Shown here: positions 47,238 through 54,744 of the stretch, in pieces
How the letters are laid out: every line of letters begins with the position of its first letter
How positions within the stretch are numbered: the stretch's first letter is position 1
NCBI GenBank assembly: GCA_902594255.1
Contig: CACJLN010000007.1
Span: forward strand, 1 to 54,744
Length of the DNA stretch: 54,744 bases
Reading direction: 5' to 3'
DNA from: an uncultured Pelagibacteraceae bacterium
Lineage (GTDB): Bacteria; Pseudomonadota; Alphaproteobacteria; Pelagibacterales; Pelagibacteraceae
Made by a program: the position numbers and the translations under genes
Notes under the pieces: model-generated
The model's database searches: none
Told to the model about the DNA's origin: nothing
The model's input: only the letters and a program-made list of their open reading frames with translations

Positions 47238-48086
47238 CTATAAATAACCCAATTCCAACATTTCTTTAGAAAATTTTTTTTCAATTTCTGATGATATTTC
47301 TCTTGGTAAAATTTCCTTCCAGTTGTTCTCCTTTCCTTGATTAAAAAAATCTATTTTTCTATTTTGTTTTTCTAAAAACCCCTCTTTTTTCTCTAAGTTT
47401 TTTAAATTTTTGAAACTTGTTTCTTCAACCGTATTCTGAAGTCTCTTGATATCTATTTCAGTTTTTTCTTCGTTATTTATCTTTCTCAAAAATTCAAAAA
47501 TTCTCTTGAATTCTCTAAAAGGGTCACTGCACAAGTTTTCATATTTAATTAAACAAACAGGTATTTTATATTTATTATGAACCCAAGAATTATAATTTTC
47601 AGCCCAAGAACTTATTATTTCAATTCCTTTTATTCCAAACTTTTTAAAAGTACTTTCATTTGAGGAGAGATATCCTTTAATATCAAACATATTTTTGGCT
47701 ATATTTTTGTAGGTTTGGTTTTCAAAATTTTTATAGGAAGTAATTACATTCCTTGGATCTCGAACAACATATATGCAACCTGCTGAGACATCATTATTTG
47801 TAAACTCGTTTCCATTTTTTTTTATACAGGCATTATGAGTTTTAAAAAGTAGGTTCCTTTTAAATTTTTTAATAATAAATTTTTGAGTAGGTAACCAGTT
47901 TTTCATTACATCGTCATCTGATTTAAGGGGTGTTTTTTCACTGATAAAATCGCTAACATTGAAATTTGGAATATTTTTTAATATTTCAAAATAAAATTTT
48001 TTATCTTTTGAAAAAAAGTAATGTGCAATTAATGCTCTAACCCAAGTATTTCCAGATTTAGGGTATGAGGCTATCCAAATAATCAT
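47238..48086 (-). CDS. Sulfotransferase-domain protein
   Basis: 282 residues. The 5'-phosphosulfate loop is SYPKSGNTWVRALIAHYF at the N-terminus and the 3'-phosphate region is VVRDPRNVITSYKNFENQ near residue 110. The IEIISSWAENYNSWV and LIKYENLCSDPFREFKR segments complete the PAPS-sulfotransferase fold. Acceptor unknown. I chose the ATG at 48086 (a TTG-led frame begins two codons earlier). It lies reversed between rho and mnmE, head-on to the direction of replication from the putative origin. Confidence 0.9.
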   Translation of the reverse strand: MIIWIASYPKSGNTWVRALIAHYFFSKDKKFYFEILKNIPNFNVSDFISEKTPLKSDDDVMKNWLPTQKFIIKKFKRNLLFKTHNACIKKNGNEFTNNDVSAGCIYVVRDPRNVITSYKNFENQTYKNIAKNMFDIKGYLSSNESTFKKFGIKGIEIISSWAENYNSWVHNKYKIPVCLIKYENLCSDPFREFKRIFEFLRKINNEEKTEIDIKRLQNTVEETSFKNLKNLEKKEGFLEKQNRKIDFFNQGKENNWKEILPREISSEIEKKFSKEMLELGYL

Positions 48087-48133
48087 AACCAAATAATTAT
48101 ATGCATTAATTAATTTAGCGATATAATAATTTA

Positions 48134-49465
48134 ATGACTATATATGCGCTTGCATCTGGATCAGGGATTTCTGGTGTAGCTGTAATAAGAGTTTCTGGTG
48201 ATAATGTTAAAAAAGTTCTGAAATTGCTCACAAGGAAGGAGCTTCCACCCCCTAGAGTGGCCACCCTTCGAAAAATAAACAATATCAAAACGTCCGAGTT
48301 AATTGATGAAGGTATAATTATATGGTTTCCTGGCCCTGAGAGCTATACAGGTGAAGATATGGCTGAGTTTCATGTGCATGGTGGTAAAGCAGTCATTTTA
48401 GCTATTCAAAATCAGATTTCTAGAATTGAAAATTGTAGACTGGCAGAACCAGGTGAATTCACAAAGCTTGCTTTTCAAAATGGTAAAATAAATTTATTAA
48501 AAGCTGAAAGCATAGCCGATTTAATTTCTGCAGAAACCGAAATCCAAAGATTACAAGCTGTTAAGATAATGCAAGGAAAGTCTTCAGATAAGTTTAACGA
48601 GCTAAGAGAGAAACTAATAAAAATGTTATCTTATGTAGAGGCTAAAATAGACTTCCCAGACGAAGATTTGCCTGAAGACAAAATAAAACAGATTAGAAAT
48701 AATTCGAGTAAAGTTTTATATGAAATTACAAAAATTTTAAATGATCAAAAAGTTGGAGAAATAGTTCGCGAAGGTTTTAAAATTGCTATTGTCGGTCCAA
48801 CAAATGCGGGAAAATCAAGTTTATTAAATAATTTGGCTAACAGGGAAGTGGCAATAGTCTCAGAAATTGCTGGAACTACAAGGGATGTAATTGAAACGCA
48901 TTTAAATATTGACGGCTATCCAGTTGTTATTTCTGATACCGCAGGAATAAGAGAGTCAAAGGATGAGATTGAAAAAAAAGGTATCAAATTATCACTAAAA
49001 AAAGCGGAGAAAGCTGATTTAAAGCTTGTTGTGGTTGATGCTAGAAATATTGATTTAAGCGGTTTTTTGAATGATTTATTAAAGGATAATGCAATATTAG
49101 TTGTAAATAAGTCTGACTTATTAAAAGAAAAGTTGCATTCACAAATTACTAAATTTAAACATGTTTTGATTTCACTCAAAAAAAATTCGAATATCGAGGA
49201 ATTAATTTCAGAGATAAAAAATAATTTGAAAGATAAATTTATCTTTGATGAAGATATTTTAATTACCAGGGAAAGGCATAGACAACATTTAATGCAGTGT
49301 TCTGATCATCTAAAAAGTTTTTTACAAAAAAATGATAAAAAGGACTTTGACAAAGCCGCAGAGGATCTTAGGCTAGCTACAAGACATTTAGGCATGATTG
49401 TCGGAAAAGTTGACGTCGAGGAGATTTTAGGTAGTATTTTCAACGATTTCTGTATTGGTAAATAA
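48134..49465 (+). CDS. mnmE: tRNA modification GTPase MnmE
   Basis: 443 residues. The N-terminal folate-binding domain has SGVAVIRVSG and GEDMAEFHVHGGKAV. The G domain has GPTNAGKSSLLN (G1), SDTAGIRES (G3) and VVNKSDLL (G4). The C-terminus is DFCIGK, with the catalytic cysteine. It pairs with MnmG to make 5-carboxymethylaminomethyl uridine at tRNA position 34. Confidence 0.97.
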   Translation: MTIYALASGSGISGVAVIRVSGDNVKKVLKLLTRKELPPPRVATLRKINNIKTSELIDEGIIIWFPGPESYTGEDMAEFHVHGGKAVILAIQNQISRIENCRLAEPGEFTKLAFQNGKINLLKAESIADLISAETEIQRLQAVKIMQGKSSDKFNELREKLIKMLSYVEAKIDFPDEDLPEDKIKQIRNNSSKVLYEITKILNDQKVGEIVREGFKIAIVGPTNAGKSSLLNNLANREVAIVSEIAGTTRDVIETHLNIDGYPVVISDTAGIRESKDEIEKKGIKLSLKKAEKADLKLVVVDARNIDLSGFLNDLLKDNAILVVNKSDLLKEKLHSQITKFKHVLISLKKNSNIEELISEIKNNLKDKFIFDEDILITRERHRQHLMQCSDHLKSFLQKNDKKDFDKAAEDLRLATRHLGMIVGKVDVEEILGSIFNDFCIGK

Positions 49466-49530
49466 CATCTATACTTACTTAATTTTAATTCAAATCTTGT
49501 AAATATTTTAATCGATTATAAATTTAAGGA

Positions 49531-51402
49531 ATGAAAAAAGATTTGTCGTTTGAAGTCGTTGTTATTGGTGGTGGACATGCTGGCTGTGAAGCTGCTGCTG
49601 CTTCTGCACGTTTGGGAGTTAAAACCGCCTTATTTACGCACAACAAAAATAAGGTAGGAGAAATGTCCTGTAATCCTGCTATTGGTGGATTAGGCAAAGG
49701 TCATCTTGTAAGAGAAATAGATGCACTGGATGGTGTTATGGGTGTGGTTGCTGATAAGTCAGGAATACAATTTAGGTTATTGAATAGAAGCAGAGGTCCA
49801 GCAGTTAGAGGACCTAGAACTCAGTCTGATAGATCATTATATCGTAAATTTATGCAAGAAAAACTTGTAAACTATTGTAATTTAAGCATTTTTTCAGACT
49901 CTGTAATTGAGTTTATATTTAAAGATAATACTATAAATGGTTTTTTAACACTCAAGGGGAACAAAGTAAGTTGTAAGAAGTTAATCCTAACTACCGGCAC
50001 TTTTTTAAATGGATTGATACATATTGGTGATAAAAAAACTCCAGCAGGAAGATTTAATGAAAAACCAAGTACAGGTTTAAGTGAACAACTAGCAAAATAT
50101 AAATTTAAAATTGGAAGGCTCAAGACAGGTACACCCCCTAGATTAGATGCCAGAACAATTAATTTCAATATTTTAGAAAAACAAGATGCAGACAAAGATC
50201 CATATTTTTTTTCATTTTTAACTAAAGAAAATTTTAACAAACAAGTGTCATGTTCAATGACTTATACAAATGAAAAGGTTCACAAAATAATTGAAAAAAA
50301 TCTATCTAAGAGTGCTATGTATTCTGGTAACATCCAAGGCGTAGGACCAAGATATTGTCCATCTATAGAGGACAAAATAGTTAAATTTTCAGAAAAAAAC
50401 AGACATCAAATATTTTTGGAGCCTGAAGGCCTAAATGATCACACAATATATCCCAATGGGATTTCAACATCTCTGCCAGAGGATGTTCAGCATGAAATAC
50501 TTAACAATATCAATGGTTTAGAAAATGTTAAAGTAATTAGACCAGGATACGCGATAGAATATGACTATATTGATCCTCGAGAACTATTATTAACCTTAGA
50601 AACAAAAAAAATTAAAAATTTATTTTTGGCTGGTCAGATTAATGGGACAACTGGCTATGAGGAGGCTGCAGCTCAAGGACTTATAGCTGGGATAAATGCT
50701 GCTTTATCGCTAAAAAATTCAGAACCTTTTATCCTTGATAGATCTGATGCATATATCGGTGTCATGATTGATGATCTTGTCACTAAAGGGGTTGCTGAGC
50801 CTTATAGAATGTTTACATCACGTGCTGAGTATAGATTAAGCTTAAGATCAGATAATGCCGATTTAAGACTAACACAAAAAGGAGTTAAGATTGGTTTAAT
50901 ATCTGATTATAGACGGAAAATTTTTGAGGATAAATTTCAAAAATTAAGCAAAATATCATTTCAAATGGCGAATTTGAATATATCCCCGTCAAAAGCTTCT
51001 AAATTTGGAATCAAAATTTCAAAAGATGGTATTTTCAGGTCCTCTGAGGAGATTTTAACTCAAAAAGACGTTGATATGTCAAAAATAAGGGAAATTTGGC
51101 CTGAAATTAAAGATTATGGAGCTGAGATCGATGACCAAATTGAGATTAATGCTCATTACAGGGGATACTTAAAGAAGCAAAAAGCTGATATTTTAGCTTT
51201 TAAAAGAGATGAGAATTTATCCATTCCAGATAATATTGATTATGATCAATTTTCAGGTCTATCTAATGAGGTGAAGTCGAAATTTAAGGAAATTAGGCCA
51301 AAGACAATAGGCCAGGCGTTAAGAATTGACGGAATTACCCCGGCAGCAGCATATATTTTGTTGTCACATCTAAAAAGAAAGTCTATTAAGCATATAGCTT
51401 AA
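49531..51402 (+). CDS. mnmG: tRNA modification enzyme MnmG (GidA)
   Basis: 623 residues. The N-terminal FAD site is [64 protein letters not shown] and [20 protein letters not shown] follow. The C-terminal helical domain ends in [15 protein letters not shown]. Partner of MnmE. The ATG is preceded by AAGGA at 5 nt, an unusually good ribosome site for this window. It overlaps rsmG by 1 nt. Confidence 0.98.
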   Translation: MKKDLSFEVVVIGGGHAGCEAAAASARLGVKTALFTHNKNKVGEMSCNPAIGGLGKGHLVREIDALDGVMGVVADKSGIQFRLLNRSRGPAVRGPRTQSDRSLYRKFMQEKLVNYCNLSIFSDSVIEFIFKDNTINGFLTLKGNKVSCKKLILTTGTFLNGLIHIGDKKTPAGRFNEKPSTGLSEQLAKYKFKIGRLKTGTPPRLDARTINFNILEKQDADKDPYFFSFLTKENFNKQVSCSMTYTNEKVHKIIEKNLSKSAMYSGNIQGVGPRYCPSIEDKIVKFSEKNRHQIFLEPEGLNDHTIYPNGISTSLPEDVQHEILNNINGLENVKVIRPGYAIEYDYIDPRELLLTLETKKIKNLFLAGQINGTTGYEEAAAQGLIAGINAALSLKNSEPFILDRSDAYIGVMIDDLVTKGVAEPYRMFTSRAEYRLSLRSDNADLRLTQKGVKIGLISDYRRKIFEDKFQKLSKISFQMANLNISPSKASKFGIKISKDGIFRSSEEILTQKDVDMSKIREIWPEIKDYGAEIDDQIEINAHYRGYLKKQKADILAFKRDENLSIPDNIDYDQFSGLSNEVKSKFKEIRPKTIGQALRIDGITPAAAYILLSHLKRKSIKHIA

Positions 51403-52049
51403 TGGATCAAATAAATTTAAATTCGTATTCAAAAATTTCAAATTTCAATGTTTCACGTGAAACTTGTAATGAGTTAGAAAGTTACATTTCCTTGATTCAA
51501 CGAAAAAATAGGGAAATTAACATTATAAGCAAAAAAAACACTAAAAAAGATGACATTAGACAGCGTCATATAATAGATTCGGCACAAATCATTGATTTTG
51601 TTGATATAAATAGTAATACAACCTATGATTTAGGCTCTGGAGCAGGGTTGCCAGGTCTTGTGGTGGCAATAGTGATGAAAAATTTAAAAATTGATATGAA
51701 AATTAGTTTATTTGAAAAAAGTTATCATAAATGTGCTTTTCTAAAAGATGTTTCCAAAGAATTAAACTTGAACACAGAAGTTATCCAAAAAGATATTTTT
51801 AAATTAAAAAATATGGAAACCGGAACAATAATGTCAAGAGCATTTAAACCAATGCCATTAGTTTTAAATTTAGTGAACGAGAATTTTAAAAAATTTAAAA
51901 ATATAATTTTTTTTATGGGAAAAAATGGAAAAAAAGTTTTAAAAGAAACACTACAGCATTGGGACTTAGATTATGTGGAAAAAAAAAGTTTAACAAATGA
52001 AGGCTCATTTATATTAAACATAAAAAAAATCAAAAAAAGATTATCGTGA
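51402..52049 (+). CDS. rsmG: 16S rRNA (guanine527-N7) methyltransferase RsmG (GidB)
   Basis: 215 residues. The SAM site is YDLGSGAGLPGLVVAIV, and LFEKSYHKCAFLKDV and IMSRAFKPM follow. It methylates G527. Codons 17-21 (VSRET) are written by a parS centromere site, so the gene carries a second code. It overlaps mnmG and parA. Confidence 0.95.
   Translation: MDQINLNSYSKISNFNVSRETCNELESYISLIQRKNREINIISKKNTKKDDIRQRHIIDSAQIIDFVDINSNTTYDLGSGAGLPGLVVAIVMKNLKIDMKISLFEKSYHKCAFLKDVSKELNLNTEVIQKDIFKLKNMETGTIMSRAFKPMPLVLNLVNENFKKFKNIIFFMGKNGKKVLKETLQHWDLDYVEKKSLTNEGSFILNIKKIKKRLS
51449..51464. promoter_or_regulatory. parS: parS chromosome centromere inside rsmG
   Basis: TGTTTCACGTGAAACT matches the bacterial parS consensus at 15 of 16 bases, with a perfect 14-bp palindrome (51450-51463). 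It lies about 600 nt upstream of parA and about 8 kb from the putative oriC. ParB, encoded just downstream, should bind it. Confidence 0.95.
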
Positions 52050-52840
52050 AAATAATTTCAATTATAAATCAAAAGGGCGGAGTGGGTAAAACTACAACTG
52101 TGATTAATTTGGCTTCTGCCTTATCGCAACAAAGCAAAAAAATTTTAGTAATAGATCTCGATCCTCAGGGAAATGCTACAACAGGTCTAGGATTATCTAA
52201 TGTTGAGCAGTCAGACCAAACTATTTATGGTATTCTTAATGGGACAGTCTCAATTTCAGAAGTAATTAAAAAAACCAAATTTAAAAATTTAGATTTAATT
52301 ACATCAAATGTCGATTTATCTGGTTTGGAAGTAGAAACAGCTGGTGACAATGACAGAGCATTTATTTTAAAGGCTAAATTAACCGCTTATTTAAATGTTT
52401 CTGGACCATTATATGACTACATCCTAATAGATTGCCCGCCATCTTTAAGTTTGCTGACAGTTATGGCTTTAGTATCTTCCAATTCATTGTTAGTTCCGTT
52501 ACAAACTGAATTTTTTGCCCTTGAGGGACTTACTCAACTTATGAAAACGATTGAACGTATAAAAATAAATTTAAATCCAAAATTAGAAATTCAGGGTATC
52601 TTGCTGACCATGTATGACAGAAGAAACAAATTATCCTCACAAGTCGAAGAGGAAGCAAGGAATTATTTTAAAGATAAAGTTTATCAAACTGTTATACCGA
52701 GAAATGTAAGATTATCAGAGGCGCCATCACATGGAGTTCCGGTGTTAATTTATGACAAAAACTGTCCTGGCAGTAAATCTTATTATAATTTTACCGATGA
52801 GTTTATCAATCAGGAGAATAAAATTGGGAGTGCAGCATAA
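52046..52840 (+). CDS. parA: Chromosome-partitioning ATPase ParA
   Basis: 264 residues. The deviant Walker A is NQKGGVGKTTTVIN. DLDPQGNATTGLG, IDCPPSLSLLTVMAL and LLTMYDRRNKLS are characteristic. It starts with GTG, overlapping the rsmG stop as GTGA. It segregates ParB-parS complexes. Confidence 0.98.
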   Translation: MKIISIINQKGGVGKTTTVINLASALSQQSKKILVIDLDPQGNATTGLGLSNVEQSDQTIYGILNGTVSISEVIKKTKFKNLDLITSNVDLSGLEVETAGDNDRAFILKAKLTAYLNVSGPLYDYILIDCPPSLSLLTVMALVSSNSLLVPLQTEFFALEGLTQLMKTIERIKINLNPKLEIQGILLTMYDRRNKLSSQVEEEARNYFKDKVYQTVIPRNVRLSEAPSHGVPVLIYDKNCPGSKSYYNFTDEFINQENKIGSAA

Positions 52841-53679
52841 TGAAAATAAAAAAAGGATTAGGTAGAGGCTTATCTTCACTTATAGGTGAAAATAAAGTTG
52901 AGACAAGCAATAGTAAATTATCTTTAAGTGATATAATCCCTAATAGATATCAACCAAGGAAAAATTTTGACGAAGGGAGCTTAGAGGATTTATCAAATTC
53001 TATTAAGGAACGAGGTGTAATTCAACCAATCATAGTTAGAAAATCAAAGTTAGAAAATACCAAATTTGAGATTATAGCAGGTGAGAGAAGGTGGTTAGCT
53101 GCGAGAAAAGCCGGACTTCACGATATTCCTGTAATAATAACAAACATTGATGATCTAAAATCTTTAGAGTTTGCAATCGTTGAAAACGTTCAGCGCCATG
53201 ATCTTAATCCATTAGAGGAAGCACTAGGTTATAAAAGGTTAATCGATGAATTTTCGTATGATCAGGAAAAAGTCTCAAGATTTATTGGAAAAAGTAGAAG
53301 CTATATAACTAACTCACTAAGATTATTAAGTTTGCCAGAAGAAGTACTAAACTTTGTCAAAAATAAAAAAATCACTGCGGGTCATGCAAAGATTTTAGTT
53401 GGATTAGACAATGCTGAATTTATAGCAAATAAAATAATTGAAAAAAAACTTTCAGTTCGTCAAGCAGAGAGTTTTGTTAAAATTTTTAAAAAAAAACCTA
53501 ATTCTGCTAACAGAATAAAAGATCCAAATATAAAAGATTTAGAACAATCTTTAATCGATAAAACTGGTCTCAACGTTTTTATCAAAAATAACAAGAAAAA
53601 TAAAGGGACAATAACCTTTGCTTATCATGATAGTGATCAACTTAATAAAATTATAGATGTAATAAAATCTAATTATTAG
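52840..53679 (+). CDS. parB: Chromosome-partitioning protein ParB
   Basis: 279 residues. The N-terminal CTPase domain has NRYQPRKNFDEGSLEDL, GVIQPIIVRKS and IAGERRWLAARKAGL. A helix-turn-helix follows (VSRFIGKSRSYITNSLRLL), then a C-terminal dimerisation region. It loads at parS. Its end overlaps holA (convergent) by 11 nt. Confidence 0.98.
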   Translation: MKIKKGLGRGLSSLIGENKVETSNSKLSLSDIIPNRYQPRKNFDEGSLEDLSNSIKERGVIQPIIVRKSKLENTKFEIIAGERRWLAARKAGLHDIPVIITNIDDLKSLEFAIVENVQRHDLNPLEEALGYKRLIDEFSYDQEKVSRFIGKSRSYITNSLRLLSLPEEVLNFVKNKKITAGHAKILVGLDNAEFIANKIIEKKLSVRQAESFVKIFKKKPNSANRIKDPNIKDLEQSLIDKTGLNVFIKNNKKNKGTITFAYHDSDQLNKIIDVIKSNY

Positions 53680-54655
53680 TCTTTGAGGTTGTCAAAATAA
53701 AATCAAATAGAATTTTAAGTGAATTAGTAGAATTTTTTTTTATTTTTAGTTCAATCTTATTTATTTCATCTATTAATTTATAAGTTTTATCAAGTGTCCA
53801 ATTTTTTATTTGTTTTTTAATTAATTCTTTGTCTTTCCAAAAAATTGGAGGTTTGAAATTTATAATTGCTTTATCAATACTTTGGTGTGTTTGCATATTT
53901 TGGTTAAGTTTAATCAATCTTTTAGCTTTTATTAAAAAAGTTCTAATAATAATTATTGTGTCCTCAATCGAGAAACTGTTTTCATTAATAATATATAGAA
54001 TTTTATCTTTATTTTTTGCTAAGCAGTTGTCTACCAGTTCATTAATGCTGTAATTTTCTGATAAGTTGGTCAAAACATAAATCTCTTCAATGGTAATTTT
54101 TTTTTTGTCTATAAGAAAACTTTCTATCTTTGAAAGCTCATTGTTAAGATTTTTTCTATCACCGTTTGCCCTGCTCACAATTAGATTAATTGATTCCTGT
54201 GAGATAGATATATTTTTTTTTGAAAAAAAATTTTTTATAATTGCGGATAATGTTTGATTGTTATCAGAATAAAATGCAATAGAGACTAAATCTATCTCTT
54301 TCTCAAAAAAATTTCTTAATTTAGATTTTTTATCCAATATATTTGAAATGAGGATTATCTTAATGTCATCTAAATTTTTTTCTCTTAAAATTTCAATTTC
54401 ATTTTTAATTTTGTCGCTAGCATCTTTAATTATTATCAGTTTGCTTTTCTCAAAAAAAGATTTAGACCGAACTTGATTATGAAAGCTGTCAATGTCAGAA
54501 AATATTTCGTTTTCAAAATATTTGAATAAATTTTCTCCGAATAATGGTTTAAACTTTCTCTCTATAATTTCTTCCTTTTGACCATCGTTAACACCGTGAA
54601 ATAAAAAAATTTTAGCATTAATCTTTTTGTCTAAATCGTAAGTTTTTAAGATCAT
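53669..54655 (-). CDS. holA: DNA polymerase III delta subunit HolA
   Basis: 328 residues. The N-terminal IFLFHGVNDGQKEEIIERKF resembles the clamp-loader delta fold. NLIVSRANGDRKNLNNELSKIESF and LIKAKRLIKLNQ mark the middle and C-terminal parts. It opens the sliding clamp. The family is weakly conserved, but position next to parB and lptE matches other alphaproteobacteria. Confidence 0.93.
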   Translation of the reverse strand: MILKTYDLDKKINAKIFLFHGVNDGQKEEIIERKFKPLFGENLFKYFENEIFSDIDSFHNQVRSKSFFEKSKLIIIKDASDKIKNEIEILREKNLDDIKIILISNILDKKSKLRNFFEKEIDLVSIAFYSDNNQTLSAIIKNFFSKKNISISQESINLIVSRANGDRKNLNNELSKIESFLIDKKKITIEEIYVLTNLSENYSINELVDNCLAKNKDKILYIINENSFSIEDTIIIIRTFLIKAKRLIKLNQNMQTHQSIDKAIINFKPPIFWKDKELIKKQIKNWTLDKTYKLIDEINKIELKIKKNSTNSLKILFDFILTTSKTNN

Positions 54656-54744
54656 TATATGTTTGACAAATAGTTAATTAAATCTTCGATAATTTTAGTA
54701 ATCAAAATATCCTCTAATTCATTTTCATATTCTTTAAGTTTAAA
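54655..54744 (-). CDS. C-terminal fragment, probably LptE (LPS-assembly lipoprotein), cut by window edge
   Basis: 29 codons are open to the window edge on the minus strand, ending in a TAA that overlaps the holA ATG as TAATG. The tail has helical acidic sequence ending in DLINYLSNI. In alphaproteobacteria the gene before holA is lptE, and its C-terminus is usually such a helix. The identity rests mainly on position. Confidence 0.55.
   Translation of the reverse strand, partial: FKLKEYENELEDILITKIIEDLINYLSNI

Noticed and set aside
49497..49522. TTGTAA and TATAAA upstream of mnmG considered as a promoter
   Set aside because: The 14-nt spacer is too short, and AT-rich sequence gives many such matches.
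1..54744. Insertion sequences, prophage, CRISPR arrays, rRNA operons or long repeats
   Set aside because: None seen; the many A/T runs are low-complexity background of this base composition.

Overview
The window is a very AT-rich, densely packed bacterial chromosome segment. Gene ends often overlap as TAATG, ATGA or GTGA, and no gap between genes reaches 300 bases. Gene content and order are alphaproteobacterial: the hemE/hemH/rho/mnmE/mnmG/rsmG/parA/parB/holA block on one side, and ppsR/maf/aroE/coaE/dnaQ/secB plus hslVU/his on the other. Low GC, short proteins and minimal spacers point to a streamlined SAR11 (Pelagibacterales) genome. That assignment comes from recognition, not from a search. 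I see no insertion sequence, prophage or CRISPR array.

Layout. 1-3275 (minus) is a four-gene overlapping operon: a photolyase-family protein, a 43-residue DUF2256 zinc-ribbon-like protein that is easy to miss, a DUF4174 protein, and an exported FG-GAP propeller protein cut by the window edge. 3303-5082 holds an SDR-fold protein and a soluble glucose/sorbosone dehydrogenase. 5093-8898 is the ybbAP-like ABC exporter, divergent from tesA with the two ATGs sharing one CATG. 8904-17445 holds an MBL-fold hydrolase, two small membrane proteins, folD, yggT, mscS, hemD and hemC, then tsaD and a TPR-GT41 glycosyltransferase. 17569-22922 is an acetate block: EVE protein, acetyl-CoA synthetase with a lysine-rich tail, an unknown protein, and a DUF4212/ActP-type symporter pair closed by a clear terminator. 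22948-27471 holds a YggT-like protein, rpe, a heparinase II/III-family protein, purH and phhB. tRNA-Gly(GCC) lies at 27479-27553, 7 nt upstream of phhB. 27622-32048 holds a LON-domain protein, a UbiH-like monooxygenase, ftsK and lolA. 32045-35868 (minus) is hisB-hisH-hisA-hisF-hisE followed by HIT and GNAT genes. 35960-39739 holds hslV, hslU, smr, timA-like, fxsA and secB.

39732-54744 is the replication-origin neighbourhood. dnaQ, coaE, aroE, maf and ppsR run leftward. hemE, hemH, hemJ, rho, mnmE, mnmG, rsmG, parA and parB run rightward. The 282-nt gap at 43185-43466, between ppsR and hemE, carries DnaA-box-like 9-mers, three of them spaced in multiples of 11 bp; I read it as oriC. A near-perfect parS (15 of 16 bases) lies inside rsmG, directly upstream of parAB. 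Together they form the origin and segregation centre, with leading-strand genes running away from oriC on both sides. The most interesting accessory signals are the photolyase/DUF2256/DUF4174/FG-GAP operon, the tRNA-phhB arrangement, and a sulfotransferase gene inserted between rho and mnmE.
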